A DNA stretch of 64,000 nucleotides from Lepus europaeus (GCF_033115175.1 NC_084828.1:37322388-37386387); one strand, 5' to 3'. Positions 1 through 13,440 are shown, counted from the stretch's first letter. The notes: generated by a model not told the origin, from the letters alone. Numbers and translations are program-made.

Positions 1-200
1 AAAGCTAGGAGCCAGGAACTTCTGGGTATCCCACTTGGGTGCAGGGGCCCAAGTACTTGGGCCACCATCCACTGCTTTCCCAGGCACATTAGTAGAGAGC
101 TGGATTGTAACTGGAACAGCTGGGCATTGAACCAGCACCCATATGAGATGCCAGCATTGTAAGCAGCAGCATCACCAGCTACTCGACAAAGCTGGCCCCC
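1..200 (-). mobile_element. C-SINE, cut by window edge
   Basis: Reverse-complement C-SINE body: GCCAGGAGCC at the start, then the phrase matching GATGGCCCAAGT in reverse, ending in GCTGGCCCCC, which is the element's 5' head. The 3' tail lies outside the window. Diverged from the younger copies. Confidence 0.9.
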
Positions 201-1110
201 TTAGTTTACCATTGGCTACCATTGGTTCCTATGCTATGGATGTATACATCCCACCATAAAGGACAGCAACACTTGAAGATAATTTTCCTCCATTCTGAAG
301 AACACAGAACTTCTCAATTCGATGTCATTTTTCCCAATGAAAGTGATTATTACTAGAATCTAGAACCTTTTTTCACATACCAAAAATATGTAGCATGTTA
401 TATGTTTTGATATTTCTTTAATAAAATCAATGTAATATGTGGTCTTATATTATAGTTAAAATATTATTCATATTAAGAAGCACATGTATAGTACTTATAC
501 TTCAGGAAATAGTCAATTTAAATACAAAAATCAGTTAACTCATAAAATTGCATGAGGTACGTAAAATTGTTAACTTCTTTTTAATAATAAGGGGCCTAAG
601 GTGCAGCATGTTATGAAGACTTTCCATCATACAGACAGCACATCAGAGGAACTTGGACCTAGGAATATGTTTTAAAATATTTTTTAGTTTTAATTGCTAA
701 TACGTCCTCTGAAGCATATAGAAATTAAGTTGCTAAACTGGGATGAAGCTGCAGCATAAGCAAGGATAGGCAGGTTGGAATCATTAAAATTATCTTAAAG
801 ATACTTTTGAATAGGGGGCAAAGTTTGGTGTAACAACTGGGATGATAAAAAAAGTCAGTGGCACAGGATTTATTTGGGAAGGAAAAGACAGAGAAAAAGA
901 GGGCTTCAGATAAAATGGACAATGTGAAGTCATGTGACTGTCATTCAGTACATTGGAATGTTCCCTGGGAATACATAAATAAATGTCCCTGAATTGGTCT
1001 CCAGAGGCCTTTAAGTTTTATATTCTAAGTATATGCTATTAATTCTGCTTTAAATACATTTTATTTTTAAGTATTTTAAAAAATCTATTTTAAGCTAGCA
1101 TTATTCATAG
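201..1110. other. Unique AT-rich DNA, no feature seen
   Basis: No recognisable repeat or coding signal. A 65-codon antisense open frame at 725-922 has no recognisable motif and is not taken as a gene. Confidence 0.5.
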
Positions 1111-1390
1111 TGACCAGCACCAGCATCCTTTATTGGAGTTCAGGTTCAAGTCCTGGCTGCTCTGTTTCCAATCAAGCGCCCTGCTAGTGCTCCTGGGAAA
1201 ACAGCAAAAGATGGCCTAAGTACTTGGGAAACTGCCACCCATGTGGGGGACCTGGATGGAATTCTGGTCTCTTGGCTTCAGCCTGGCCCTGCCCTGGCTT
1301 TGTGGACATTAGAGGAGTGAACCAGCAGGTGGAAGATCTATGTCTGTGTGTCTGTCTGTCTGTCTTTCTTTCTCTATCTCCTTTTTTTAT
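1111..1390 (+). mobile_element. Old C-SINE
   Basis: Diverged sense C-SINE with a degraded head. It keeps GTCCTGGCTGCTC, the GGCCTAAGTACTTGGG body, GTGAACCAGCAGGTGGAAGA, and a CT-rich tail ending in T/A-rich sequence. The Pol III promoter boxes are decayed. Confidence 0.8.
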
Positions 1391-2806
1391 AAATTTATTT
1401 TGAAAAATCTTAAGCTAAAGGGGAAGTTTAAGTATATGACCAGACTTCTCCACCTCTAAACTGAGAATAAATGTCAGTTGGTACAAAATTTTGACTTGTC
1501 TCATCACTGAAAATGTTCACTTGATCACTTGATTAAGTTGTTGCTTGCCAGTTTATTGAATGTAAAGTTAAACTTTTATCCTTGTAATTACTACAATTCT
1601 ATGGGGAGGTAATTTGAAATTCTGTAAATAAAGATATAAATGTGTTATGTACAAATGTGTCTCCATTATTCTTTGAGTACTTTTGATTCTGTGACAGGCA
1701 ATTTTCTTTTTTAATTTTAGCTACCACATTTAAGGGAGAACATATGGTTTTTGTCTTTCTGTGTCCAGCTTATTTCAGTTCACATGATGTCCTCCAGTTG
1801 CATCCATTTTGTTGTAAATGGTAACATTTCATTCCTTGTTATAGTTGAATAATAGTCCATTGTGTATATATATACCTATATACCACATTCTTTATCAATT
1901 CATTTGGTGATGGTCACCTTGGTTCATTCCATATTTTGGCTATTGTGAACCATGATGCTGTAAACATGGTGGTGCAGGTATCTCTTTGATGCAACATGCT
2001 CATTTATACCTAGAAGTGGAATTGCTGAATCTTATGACAAGTCTCTTTCTAGTTTGTAAAGAAATCTCCATACTCTTTTCCACAGTGGCTGCACTGATTT
2101 ACATTCCCACCAATAGTGTATTATAAGTGTTCCCTTTTCTTCTTGTCCTCACCAGCATTTATTATTACTCTCTGTCTTTTGGATTGTAGCCATTCTGACA
2201 GGTGAGGTGATATCTCATTGTGGTTTAGATTTGCATTTCCTTGATGGCTAGTGATGTTGAACATTTTTTTCATACAGTTGTTGGTCATTTGTATTTCTTC
2301 TTTTGAGAACTGTGTATCGAGGTACTTTGCTCATTTCCTAATTAAATTATTTATTGTTGCTGTTAAAGTTGCTTATATATTTCTGATATTAATCCTTTCT
2401 TGAATAGATATGAATTCTTCCTTGAAATATATTCTTCCATTTGTTGGATGTCTTTCACCATATTAATTATTTCCTTTGCTGTGTGGAATCATCTGAGTTT
2501 CATACAATCTCATTTGCCTGTCTTGTCCAAATAGCTGTCATCTACACCAATGTCTTGGAGTGTTTCCCCTATATTTTCTTCCAGGAACTTATTAGTCTCA
2601 GGTCTCCAATCTATGTCTGTAATTCATCTTGATATGATTTTTGTATATGGTGGGAGGTATGGATCTAATTTCATTCTTCTACATCTCTATATCCTGTTGG
2701 GCCGGCACCATTTGTTGAAGAGATTATCCTTACTCCACTTTGTGGTCTGAGCACTTTTGTCAAAAATCAGTTCTCTGTAAGTTCATGGATTAATTTCTGA
2801 ACACTC

Positions 2807-3128
2807 GGGGCTGGCGCTGTGGTGCAGTGGGTTAAAGCCCTGGCCTGAAGCACTGGCATCCCATATGGGCACCGGTTCTAGTCCCGGCTGCTGCTCTTCA
2901 GATCCAGCTCTCTGCTATGGCCCGGGATAGCAGTAGAAGAAGGCACAACTCCTTGGGTCCCTGCAGCTATATGGGAGACCCAGAAGAAGCTCCTGGCTTT
3001 TGGCTTTGGATCAGCTCAGCTCTAGCTGTTGTGGCCATCTGGGGAGTGAACCAGTGGATGGAAGACCTCTCTCTCTGTCCCTACCTCTCTCTGTAACTCT
3101 TTCAAACAAATAAAATATATTTTTTTTA
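2807..3128 (+). mobile_element. C-SINE inserted in L1
   Basis: Near full-length sense C-SINE from GGGGCTGGCGCTGTGGTGCA to a CAAACAAATAAAATAT tail. It splits the antisense L1. Flanking copies at 2792-2806 and 3129-3143 share AATTTCTGA and diverge after it, consistent with an aged target-site duplication. It is younger than the host L1. Confidence 0.92.
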
Positions 3129-4988
3129 AATTTCTGAGCTCTCTATTCAGTTCCATTGATCTATATGTTGATTTTTATGCCAATACCATGCTGTTTTAAT
3201 CATTATAGCTTTGTAGTATGATTTGAAGTCAGGTATTGTGATACCTCCTTTTTTTTTTTAACCCCTTCAGTATCATTTTTTCTATTCTGGGTCTTTTGTG
3301 AATTTTAGGACTTTTTTCTAATTCTGTCAAGAATGTCATTGGTATTTTGGTAGGGATTGCACTGAATCTGTAGATTTCTCTAGGTAGGATAGACATTTTA
3401 ATGAATTCTTCTAATACCTGAGCAAGGAATATTTTTCCATTTTTTTGTGTCCTCGATGATTTCTTTCATCAATATTTTGTAATTTTCATTATAGAGACTT
3501 TCCATTTCTTTGGTTAAAATCATTCTTTAATATTTGAATTTTTTTTCGTGTGTGTTTATGTGAATGGAATTTCTTCCTTGAATTCTCTTTCAGTGAGTTC
3601 ATTAAATTAATAGTTTTTCTCCATTTGTGTTGTAACCTGAATCTTCACTGAATTGATTTATCAATTCTAACAGCTTTTTCGTGGAGTGTTTAGGTTTTCC
3701 AATGTACAACATCATGTCATCTGCAAACATGGATATTTTGACTTCCTCTTTTCCAATTTTTGAAGCCCTTTCTTTCTCCTCCTTGATTATTTTTGCTAAA
3801 AGCGGTCATTTTGTATTATTCTAGATTTGAGGGGAAATTCATCATGATATGAGCTATTGATTTGTCAGAGATAGCCTTTGTCATTTTTAGGTAAATGCCT
3901 TCTAAACCTAGTTTGTGTAGGGCTTATTTTTTTTTCCCCACATGAAGGCATGTTGAATCTTATCAAATGATTTCTCCATACCTGTTAAGATGACATATGA
4001 TTTTTGTTCTTCATTCTGTTGATGTGATTTAGGAAGTTTATTGATTTGAGAATGTTGAACCATCCTTGTATCTCTGGGATAAATCTCACCTGATTGTGCT
4101 GTATGGGCTCTTTGATGTGGTTTCAGATTCAATTTGCTAGCATTTTGTTGAGAATCCTTGCAGCTGTGTTCATTAAAGGTACAGATCTGTTGTTTCTGTA
4201 TTATGTCTTTGTTCAGTTTGGTATCAAAGTGATGCTCATCTCATAAAAAAGAGTTTGGCAGAATTCCATCCTGCTCAATATTCTGGAGTAGTTTGAAAAG
4301 TATTGGAGTTAATTCTTGGAATGTTTTGTAGAATTCAGTCATTAAACCACCAGGATCTGCACTTTTCCTTAATGGGAGATTTTTGATTACTACTTCAATC
4401 TTTGTTTGTTATGGGACGGTTTGTATTGACTATTTCTTCTTGATTTTATCTTGGTAAATTATGTACTTCCAGTAATTTAACAATTTCTTTAAGGTTTTAC
4501 AGTTTACTAGTATATAATTCTTCATAGTTTCTTATGTTCCCTTGTTTTTCAGTGGTGTCAGCTTTAATGTTTCCTTTTTCATTTCTAATTTTGTTTATTT
4601 GAGGTTTTTCTCTTTTTTCTTTGTTAGTCTGGCTAGAGGTTTATCTATTTTGTTTATTTTCTCAAAAAAAAAAACACCAACCTTTATAGTTTGTTGATCT
4701 TTTCTATTTTTTTTCTTAATTTCTATTTATTTCATTTCTTCTCTGACCTTATTATTTCTTGCCCCCTGCTGACTTGGGGTTTGGCTTATTCATTTCTCTT
4801 ATTCTTTGAGATGCATAATTAGATCACTTATTTGAGATATTTCTCCTTTTTATTTAAAGCCTTTAATGCTACAAACTTCCCTTTTAGTACTCTTTTTGCT
4901 AAATTTTGCAGGTTTTGATATGTTGTGTTTTTATTTTTATTTATTTCAAGAAAGTTTCTGATTTCCTTTTTTATTTATTCAATGACCC

Positions 4989-5314
4989 TTTTTTATTAAC
5001 GATTTATTTATCTATTTGAAAGGCAGAGTTACAGAGAGGCAGAGGCAGAGAGAAAATCTTCCATCTGCTGGTTCACTCCCTAGATGGCTGCAAGGGCCAG
5101 AACTGCGCTGGTCCTAAACCAGGGGCCAGGAGCTTCTTCGGGGTCTCCCATGCGAGTGCAGGGTCCCAAGGACTTGGGTCATCTTCCACTACTTTCCCAG
5201 GCCATAACAGAGAGCTAGATCAGAAGTGGAGCAACCAGGACTCAAACCAGCACCCATATGTAATGCTGGCACTGCAGGCAGCATCTTCACCTGCTATGCC
5301 ACCGTGCTGGCCCC
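4989..5314 (-). mobile_element. C-SINE inserted in L1
   Basis: Antisense C-SINE with T-rich tail at the left and head GGGGCCAGC-type sequence at the right. The perfect 11-bp repeat TTCAATGACCC flanks it at 4978-4988 and 5315-5325. It is the second SINE inside the same L1. Confidence 0.92.
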
Positions 5315-5964
5315 TTCAATGACCCATGGATTATTCAGTGCATGTTATTTAATTTCCATGTATTTATGAGTGTTCCATTGTTCTTTTATGTTGCTCTCTA
5401 GTTTTATTCCTTTATTGTCTGAGAAGATGCAATGTATTATATCAATCTATTAAAATTTATTGAAACTTCACTTGTGGTCTAATATATTGTCCATCCTAGA
5501 AAATGTTTCATGTACTCATGAAAATAATGAGTAATCTGTAGCTGCTGGGTGAAATGTCCTTTAGATGTCTGCTTGGTCTATTTGCTTGATTGTGTTTCAA
5601 CTCTTATGTTTCTTTATTGATTTTCAGTCTGGATGATCTGTCTGTTGATGAGAGTGGAGTATTGAAGTCACCCACCATTATTATATGGAATATCCATTTC
5701 TCCCTTTAGGCCTAATTGTATTTTCTGTTTATATCTAGGTGGTCTTCTGATAGCTACCCATATATGTATAGTTGCTTATATCTTCCCGCTGAATCAAATC
5801 TTTTATCAAAATATAATGCCCTTGTTTATCTTTTTACAGTTTTGATTTAAAGTTGTTTTATCTGATATGAGGATAGCAACTCCTGCTTGATTTTGGTTTC
5901 CATTTTCCTGGTATCAAATATGAAAATTATTATGAATATATTCCTTCACAGTTTTTTTTTTAAA

Positions 5965-7880
5965 TTATAGTGTGTTCTTCATTTCTGTCATTTAATTGAA
6001 TACTATAAGCTGTGAGGAGTTTTATAGTCAAAATATCAAGAGGAAAATGGAAGCATTGGAGTCTTTAGACTTTAGCATTAATGTATTCAATGTGTAAAGA
6101 TCATTTATTATTGTTATTATTTACTCAAAGGGTATAAAGGAATCAGTGAGGCATGAAAGAAGACGTCAATGAGGCATCAAAAGTGTGGATGTAAGGAAAT
6201 TATCTTCATACACTAGGTTCAGAAATTACTGAGAAATTCAGAAATCTGTTCGTTTATTTCATAAAATTATTTTCCCCATTATAATATTGCGTTCATCCTG
6301 AAGGTAATATTCCTGTGTACAAAGGAGCTATGAACAAGGATTGAGATCATTATCAAAGCTATAAATTAAGAAAGGCTATGTATGAACTCACTGTGTGGAA
6401 AAATAGAGCATGAAGATGAAATACCTATTTTCTTTTCAATCTTTTATTTTATTTAAAATTTTATTTATTTTCAAGAAAAAGAGAGAGAGTGCAAAAGAGA
6501 GAGAGAGAGAGAGAGAGACCATGAATCACGTAGGACACATTCTCCTAGAGTTATGATCATTAATGGCACATGACATTGAAATTGGCATTTCTTAGATGAA
6601 TCACAGTGGTTGGAATGAAGTATATCATAGCATTTCTTTGAAGAAAGTTCAGTTTGTACGTAAGCAGAGGCATATATTGCTTAGAAAAATTCTGTGTTTT
6701 TGGAGTCAGGGTATTGTATTATACTAGTCATTTCTCTATAAAATAAACATAGAGAAATTGTTGCCATTGATGCTATAAGCTTAACAATAATATTGCTTTT
6801 AACCCACCACCTATTTTATTTATTTGTTAATTCCCTAATTCCCAAATGCTCTAGTTCCAGTCTCCAGAAGTAACAGAAGATGTCTTTCTACTTGCTTCTA
6901 TATGGTAGTACAGGATTTATAATGTGAGGTTATATGTGGATGTCTTTTTTTCATGTGACTTTTGGTTTCTAAACAATTCTCGTTACCAAACAGTGATGCA
7001 TAAAAACGGAATGTTTTAGACTAAACTCCACTAAGATTTTTATTTTGAATAATCCCATTCTGGCAAGATATAGGGTATATGTGTTTGTTGTTTATATCAA
7101 AGGAGCTATTTGAATAGAGCTTCATACTAATAAAACTCTGCTTTGGCAGATAAATACTTTTTCTCTTGTTGAAAAGCAGGCAAATATAACAGAAATACCA
7201 GTTCAGTGATTTTTAAAGTTTTCTACTGCTCTTCCTTATAATAAATCACATTTAATACCTAGAGTATGTTTGAGCTTTTCACCTAAATTCAGATTGAATA
7301 ACTGCAGTGGGTGCCCAATACTTGGCTGTGCTTTCTGTTCACTTGTCCATCCATTTTTTCTCTTATTTAACAATACTTTATTAAGTCATTTAAAAATATT
7401 TTCTTATTTTTTCTCAATCTACATATAAATTGTCCAGAAGCACTGGGATGATTTAGAAATTTATTTGTGTTACATACTGTGAGTTTTAGTTTAAATATTT
7501 CCTTATTTAAGAATGAATAGTTCTGAATAAGAAATAGTAGCCTCTTTATAAGTGATTTCCAAAATGTATTTATTCCTGGGCACATTGCTCCTCTGGGGAG
7601 CAATTTTGGCCTGTGGCTCTGCTGAGTTACAAGAATCTTTGATTATGGATGCAAGGCTGTCATTCTGTCCTACAAGCTGACTGTGGAGCCAAGATTATCT
7701 TGTGCCAGAATGAGAAATATAATTCAAGAACCACACCGGGACTGTGTTGAGTTGCTTGGGATTTAAAAACATAGTTACTCAACTTCTTTTTAGACATCGT
7801 GAAATGTTCAAAACTGCTTTCTCATTCCATTGTCTTTCATCTTTTATTATGTAAAATTATTTTCAAAATAAAAATAATTC
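5965..7880. other. Unique AT-rich DNA with a GA tract
   Basis: No gene or named repeat seen. A (GA)n tract with a TTTATTT-rich left side at about 6440-6519 may be the tail of a decayed antisense SINE. The 78-codon antisense frame at 7367-7603 shows no domain. Confidence 0.45.
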
Positions 7881-7881
7881 T

Positions 7882-8597
7882 AGATCTTTTGTGATTTTAT
7901 ATGAATTTTAGGATAGCCTTTTCTAATTCTGTAATGAATGTTGTTGGTATTTTGATAGAGATTGCACTGAATTTGTAGATTACTCTGAGTACTACAGACA
8001 TTTTAATGATATTGATTCTTCTGGTCCATGAGCAAGGAATATCTTTCCATTTTTTTGTGTGTGCTCTTGGTGATTTTTTTCATCAATGTTTGATAATTTA
8101 CATTGTAAAGATCTTTCAATTCTTTGGTTAAATTTATTCCTAAATATTTGATTATTTTTGTGGCTCTTATGAATGAAATTTCTTTTTTGATTTCTCTTTC
8201 TGTGAAGTCATCATTAGTTTACAAAAAAGCTACTTTTTTGTATGCTTTCTAATCTGCAATTTTATTGAATTGGTTTATTAATTCTGACAGCATTTTGCTG
8301 GAATGTTTTGGTTTTTCTATGTACAATATCAAGTTGTCTGCAAACATGGGTAAATTGATTTCTTCTTTTCCAATTTTGATGCCCTTTATTTCTTTTTCTT
8401 CCCTAATTTCTTTCGCTAAAACTTCTAGTACTCTATTGAATAAGAGGGGCAAAAGTGGATTTCCTTGTCTCTTTACAGATCTGAAAATAAATGCTTTCTC
8501 TTTTCCTCATTCACTGTGACATTGGCTATTGTTTTGTGACAGATAGCCTTTATAATTTTGAGGAATATTCCCTTTATACCTAATTTGTAGAGGATTT
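7882..8597 (-). mobile_element. L1 ORF2 RT fragment, antisense
   Basis: Antisense fragment covering part of the ORF2 reverse-transcriptase domain. The 67-codon open piece at 8249-8452 reads typical L1 phrases such as VLAKEIREEKEIKGI and ends LINQFNKIAD. The catalytic box at 8333-8344 reads FADN, so the second catalytic aspartate is lost. Both ends are truncated. Confidence 0.9.
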
Positions 8598-9165
8598 TTT
8601 TTAAAGATTTATTTATTCATTTGAAAGTCAGAATTACAAGGCAGGCGCCGTGGCTTAACAGGCTAATCCTCCGCCTTGCGGCGCCAGCACACTGGGTTCT
8701 AGTCCCGGTTGGGGCACCGGATTCTATCCCGGTTGTCCCTCTTCCAGGCCAGCTCTCTGCTATGGCCCGGGAGTGCAGTGGAGGATGGCCCAAGTGCTTG
8801 GGCCCTGCACCCACATGGGAGACCAGGAGAAGCACCTGGCTCCTGGCTTCAGATCAGCAAGATGCGCCAGCCGCAGCGGCCATTGAAGGGTGAACCAATG
8901 GCAAAAAGAAAGACCTTTCTCTCTGTCTCTCTCTCTCACTATCCACTGCCTGTCAAAAAGAAAAAAAAAAAAAAGAAAGAAAAAAGAAAGTCAGAATTAC
9001 ACAGAGAGAGAAGGAGAGGCAGAGAGAAAGAAGGGTCTTCCATCCACTGGTTCACCCCCAGTTGGCGGCAACTGCTGGAGTTGTACCCATCAGAAGCCAG
9101 GATCTAGGAGCTTCTTCTGGATCTCCCACATGGGTGCAGGGGCCCAAGGACTTGGATCATCTTCT
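8595..9165 (-). mobile_element. C-SINE (outer), split by another SINE
   Basis: Antisense C-SINE in two parts, 8595-8638 and 9002-9165. The first is the T-rich tail with TTTATTTATTCATTTGAAAG, the second carries the AGAGAGAAGGAGAGGCAGAG and CCCACATGGGTGCAGGGGCC body. The 5' head is missing. The sense SINE at 8639-8985 is inserted in it. Confidence 0.9.
8639..8985 (+). mobile_element. C-SINE (inner), CTGCCTGTC-tail type
   Basis: Sense SINE with head GGCAGGCGCCGTGGCTTAAC and tail CTGCCTGTCAAAAAG followed by A-rich sequence. The exact 16-bp duplication GAAAGTCAGAATTACA flanks it at 8623-8638 and 8986-9001, proving insertion into the outer SINE. Its low decay and perfect TSD mark it as young. Confidence 0.95.
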
Positions 9166-9514
9166 GTTTAGATGAAGATATTTATTCATTAATGTGAAGA
9201 AAGCGACCTAACCTTATGAATGTTGTTACAAGCTGTCTTTGGAAAACATTAAATCAATAGTTTGGAAAAAACCCATCTTGCAAAGTCTTGAGCTTTTTTG
9301 GTAAATATATTGTGAGAGAATGAACTGATGAAAATTTCTTTCATAATATTAAAATGATTAAGCAATTACCTTATGAAACATTTAAAAGTGCTGACAGGAA
9401 AAAAAAAAAAAAAACCCTGCTGTATAAAATGAACCTCTTTACATACTGTGAGGTGTATAAAGGAAATGTAAGTTCTTGTCCTTGTCCTTGAAATGCTGAA
9501 TAAGAACTCAAGTT

Positions 9515-9800
9515 GTGGCAGCAGCACACTAAGCCGCTACTTGTTACACAGAGGTCCCATAGCAGAGCAACAGTTGGAGATCAGGCTATTCTGCTTTTGA
9601 TCCAGCTTCCTGCTAATGCATACGGGAAGGTAGAGGAAGAGGGCCCAAGCACTTGGACCACTGCCACTCTTGTGGGAGACCTGCATCGATTTCTTGGCTC
9701 TTGGCTTCAACCTGATCCAGCAATTTGGTGAGTGAACAGGAAAATGAAAGATGTATCTCTCTGCCTCTCATTCTGACTTGCTAATAGATAAATAAATAAA
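9515..9800 (+). mobile_element. Old C-SINE
   Basis: Strongly diverged sense C-SINE: TTTTGATCCAGCTTCCTGC, GGGCCCAAGCACTTGG, GTGGGAGACCTG, and a TAGATAAATAAATAAACC tail. A 16-base A-run at 9399-9414 lies upstream and is separate. Confidence 0.8.
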
Positions 9801-9809
9801 CCATAAAAA

Positions 9810-12800
9810 ACTAAATGCTCCCAATATTATTTTGAAAAACACAAGCATTGAATTAGAATGAAAACATATTATTTTAAGTTAAATTCACATACTCTGTGCG
9901 ATTGGCAAAAGTTCAGTTCCCCTGGGGGCATTACCTTCTTTAATTATAACAACATCTTGCCATAGGCATCTTCCCAACCCTGATTACGTCTGCGGAAACT
10001 CCACCATATGCGTTTGTGTCCATAACCATGTCCTGATCATCAGAGTTTGAATTCAGGTACCGTGATGATAGCATCTAAACTTTCATGAGCTGTGCTGCAT
10101 TGCTTAAAAGTTTAGAGAAGAGATATTGGTGTAATGTGAAAAAGTCAGGGAATGTTTCCTGTTGTCTGTGGCATTTGGTGTATGTCTCAAAATGGAATTT
10201 GAGTTTGGATAGTGTTTCAAAGCCTTGAAAATTTGTACTAAATACCACATGGAAAAGCTAAGGGCAGAGATGAGTCTGGAATGAGAAGGATAAATTGGAT
10301 CAGAATTTTATTGATTTGCAAGGCAGTAATAAATTGTAAATTTTGTATTCTAGGAGGTGGAGAAACATTGACTATTGGGGAGCTTTATATAAATTACTTA
10401 AAAACATTTCTTGCACAAATCTTGTAGTCAGTGTTAAAGAGTAGTCTAAAATAAATAATGGCACCACAGCCTTCAGGGCACAAATAATAAAGTATAAATG
10501 TGTACACCTAAACCAGAAGAGAAAGGATAAGGCCTCCAGAAGAGGTGGTATACAAGCTTCATTCAAAGGAAAAAAAAATAATGTTTTGCAAGGATTCATC
10601 TGAAAGTCATGTGGAGAATGACTTAGGTAAAAGAGAGACTTGATGTCAAATAGCAGTATGAGACATTGTAGGAAAAAACGTAATGTGGCAAAGGCATAAT
10701 CAGATGTCAATTTATTTTAACTATGATGGATTGTTGGCCAATGAGTTAACCTTAAAGAATAATTGTTTTAGATTAATACTATACATACATATTGTGGGTT
10801 TAGGACAGTTAATTTATTTGTACTAACCAGGGGGATTTAGTGTTAGTCACTGTGAACTAGGACCTTGGAATATAAGCTGCTTGGGAATATCATAAACCTT
10901 TCACATAATGACACAGGTAATGTAAATATTGACATGAATTATGTGTCTGTGATGGTCAACATTAGAAAAAAAACTCCAAAATATTTAGTCAATTAAGAGT
11001 GAAATAAGATCATCATATAGAATTATAAAATATTAACAATATAAAAATATATTTAAAAAAGTAAAAGTAAAATATCCTCTGAGCTTTTCAAGTCGTGGTA
11101 AGTATTGGATATTTACAAATGGTTTTATTTATCCATGCATATATGTACAATAATATCTATGTAAATCAGTGTCCTTCATTGCTTCTGCCTACTATGGATT
11201 GTGATAACAATAATAGTGAAAATATATCATGTTGCAAGTAATTTTATGGTTAGATACTGTGTAAACAATTATAGTTTGTTTTGAAAATAACATACTGATG
11301 TCATATAATTTAATGCTCATATCTTATGAACTTTTACAAACCTGTGAAGTGAATAAATTGAGAGTCTCAATATCTAATAAGTTTCTGGGCTAGGATTCAA
11401 AGCTAGATGAAAATACGAACAAATAAGTAAGTCTCAAGTCATTCCAATTTCTCGCATTACTTTGTGGAGCTCCTAGAATATAAATTTCAGGTTATGAATT
11501 CTAATGTCCAAAGTAGAAAAAAAGAGGGTGGTCTGCCCTCAGATTCAGTCCAGTGGATAAGAAGATGCCGTGCAGGATTCTTTCTTGCGGACTTCTCCAC
11601 CACACACTCTCAGTCTCCACTTTCTTCTTCCCGGGTTGGGACACTGGGTCCAGCTTTTGACATCACAGGGAAGATAGAGAGGGTGGCGTGAGACTCCCAT
11701 ATCAGCCTTTCTCCAATATCTTCACTCTGTTGTCACCAGGACTGTTTCAATAATTCTCTCCACTGCAGTTACTGCCAAAGGAAGAAAGAGTCCTGAGGGA
11801 AGAAAAGGATGCTTTACTGTGGGTTGAGCTCTGTGGATTCTAAACTCCTGTCAATATCTAAAAAATCTACAATTTGAAGAAAGTAGTAAATGTAGATCTA
11901 CTTACTCGTGTTCAGGGAATTCAGTCTGGAATTTCACTCCCCTTGACCTCTTGTGATTTCCAGAAATGATCTTCCTTTCTGAATTGTTTTCAACAATTTC
12001 AAAATGCACTACTCATTTAAACAAGTGATATATCTATATGATATACCAAGACTTGAAAAAAAAAAAAAAAAACCTCATAGACAAAACAAAGGGCATAGGA
12101 ATTCACAGACTCAGGAATCCAGGGGATATTCACTTTCTCTGTGGTTTAGGATGCAATAGTCTCGTAGGGCAGTGTGGAACATAAAGTGAAATTCTACAAC
12201 ATGTTTTCACCAACAGGCTCCCCCCTGACAGAACAGCTTCTAATACTGCCTAAGACACCAAGGGACATTGTACTGGAAGTGAGTGGTAGATGACTGGTGA
12301 CCAAAGTCTCCATTTTCACCATAAAATGAAAGTTTTCTCTATTCAATAGTAATTGTTTAGGAAATATACTTTGGCCCATCATGTATCTAAATGTAAATAA
12401 TAATGTATCAAAGAAGTTCTTCATCAATAATCCCCTGCTGAAAGGAGACTTATGATTTAGGTTTTCAGGCAGAGCTTTTAAGAGATCATAATTATCTAGA
12501 ACTTTCCAGCAGTGCTCAGAGAAATAAAACTAATTTTAACTTTGTTTCTAAAGGTATTGCTTTAAGTGGGCTTCTGGCTAGCTACCAAAAATGTTTATTG
12601 ATTCAATTTTCTGACTAATTGAGAACAAAGAGATTCTAGGATCATCTGCCTGATGAGAATCCTTATTTATACTAGCAGACCAGGAGAAATTTTCTGCAGC
12701 TTGGAACACATTTTGGAAGCTGTGAATATGAAAATGTGTTGTTTTCTTCTTCGCATGGTTTTTATTTAGGTGAAATCTGACTGTTATTAAAAAAAACTGT

Positions 12801-13310
12801 AAACTTTAGACAAGAAAAGTTTTAAAATGGCTAATTGGTGTGCTAAGTGATGGGAGAACTATTATTTGCTTTGGGTTATTTGGGTATTTGAAGGTTAGGT
12901 AGAAAGAAGAATTAAAAATATACTGTTTTGTCTATTCATTATTAGCATGAGTATTAGTACTGGTTACCAGCCCATAATTCATTAGCTCCCTGTAGAGGTC
13001 ATGGCCAATGTTAATAGACTGAGCATTTCCAAAATTGAAGGTTTGTAGGAAAATTGCTGTTCAGAAAGAAAATAAACGGTGCAACCTGAATAGCATGCTG
13101 GTGGTTGTCACACCAGCAGCAGCAGCAGGAACGAATCTTCTTCTCCCCCTCCCAGTGGGAAGCTAATACTGATATTCTCCTAATATCTAATGTGTGAGTT
13201 TGTTAATCAGTCGCCATGCTGTAGACACTCTAAAATGTACTTGAATTATACTTCAATGAACTAATTTATCATTCCGAACATGTTTGGAATAAATTTTGAA
13301 CATCTTTTTA
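9810..13310. other. Mostly unique DNA
   Basis: No gene recognised. A less AT-rich island at about 11510-11830 could be an unplaced LTR or unique DNA. About 11300-11440 is weakly MIR-like (CCTGTGAAGTGAATAAATTGAG). An isolated A-run sits at 12056-12073. Open frames of 75-112 codons here show no motif. Confidence 0.4.
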
Positions 13311-13314
13311 TCAG

Positions 13315-13440
13315 ATGTGGGAAAAAGTCTTAGATAGGTTAAGTAATTAGCCAGATTCAACCAGCTAGAAACTGAGAGAAGGAGGATTGAAACTCATGCA
13401 TGTCTGTATTCCAAGTTCATGACTTATTTCCACTATTACG
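13315..13440 (+). repeat. MIR SINE relic
   Basis: Sense MIR core: GATAGGTTAAGTAATTAGCC, then CAACCAGCTAGAAACTGAGA, then GGATTGAAACTCATGCATGT, matching the order of the mammal-wide MIR core. Ancient and shared across mammals. Confidence 0.75.

Larger units (their letters stand above)
1640..5960 (-). mobile_element. L1 LINE, 5'-truncated, antisense
   Basis: Long antisense L1. The + strand shows the reverse complement of the ORF2 3' end (TATTTTGGCTATTGTGAA, then CATTCCCACCAA) running up to the endonuclease part of ORF2. The reverse-transcriptase catalytic box reads FADD on the minus strand at 3716-3727. A 74-codon open piece at 3908-4132 includes the ORF2 phrase FDKIQHAFM. The frame is broken elsewhere, so the element is dead. 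It lacks ORF1 and the 5'UTR. SINEs are inserted at 2807-3128 and 4989-5314. The 3' boundary near 1640 is approximate. Confidence 0.9.

Noticed and set aside
10372-10710. 112-codon antisense frame in unique DNA
   Set aside because: Hydrophobic F/L-rich composition typical of AT-rich DNA read antisense, with no motif or splice context.
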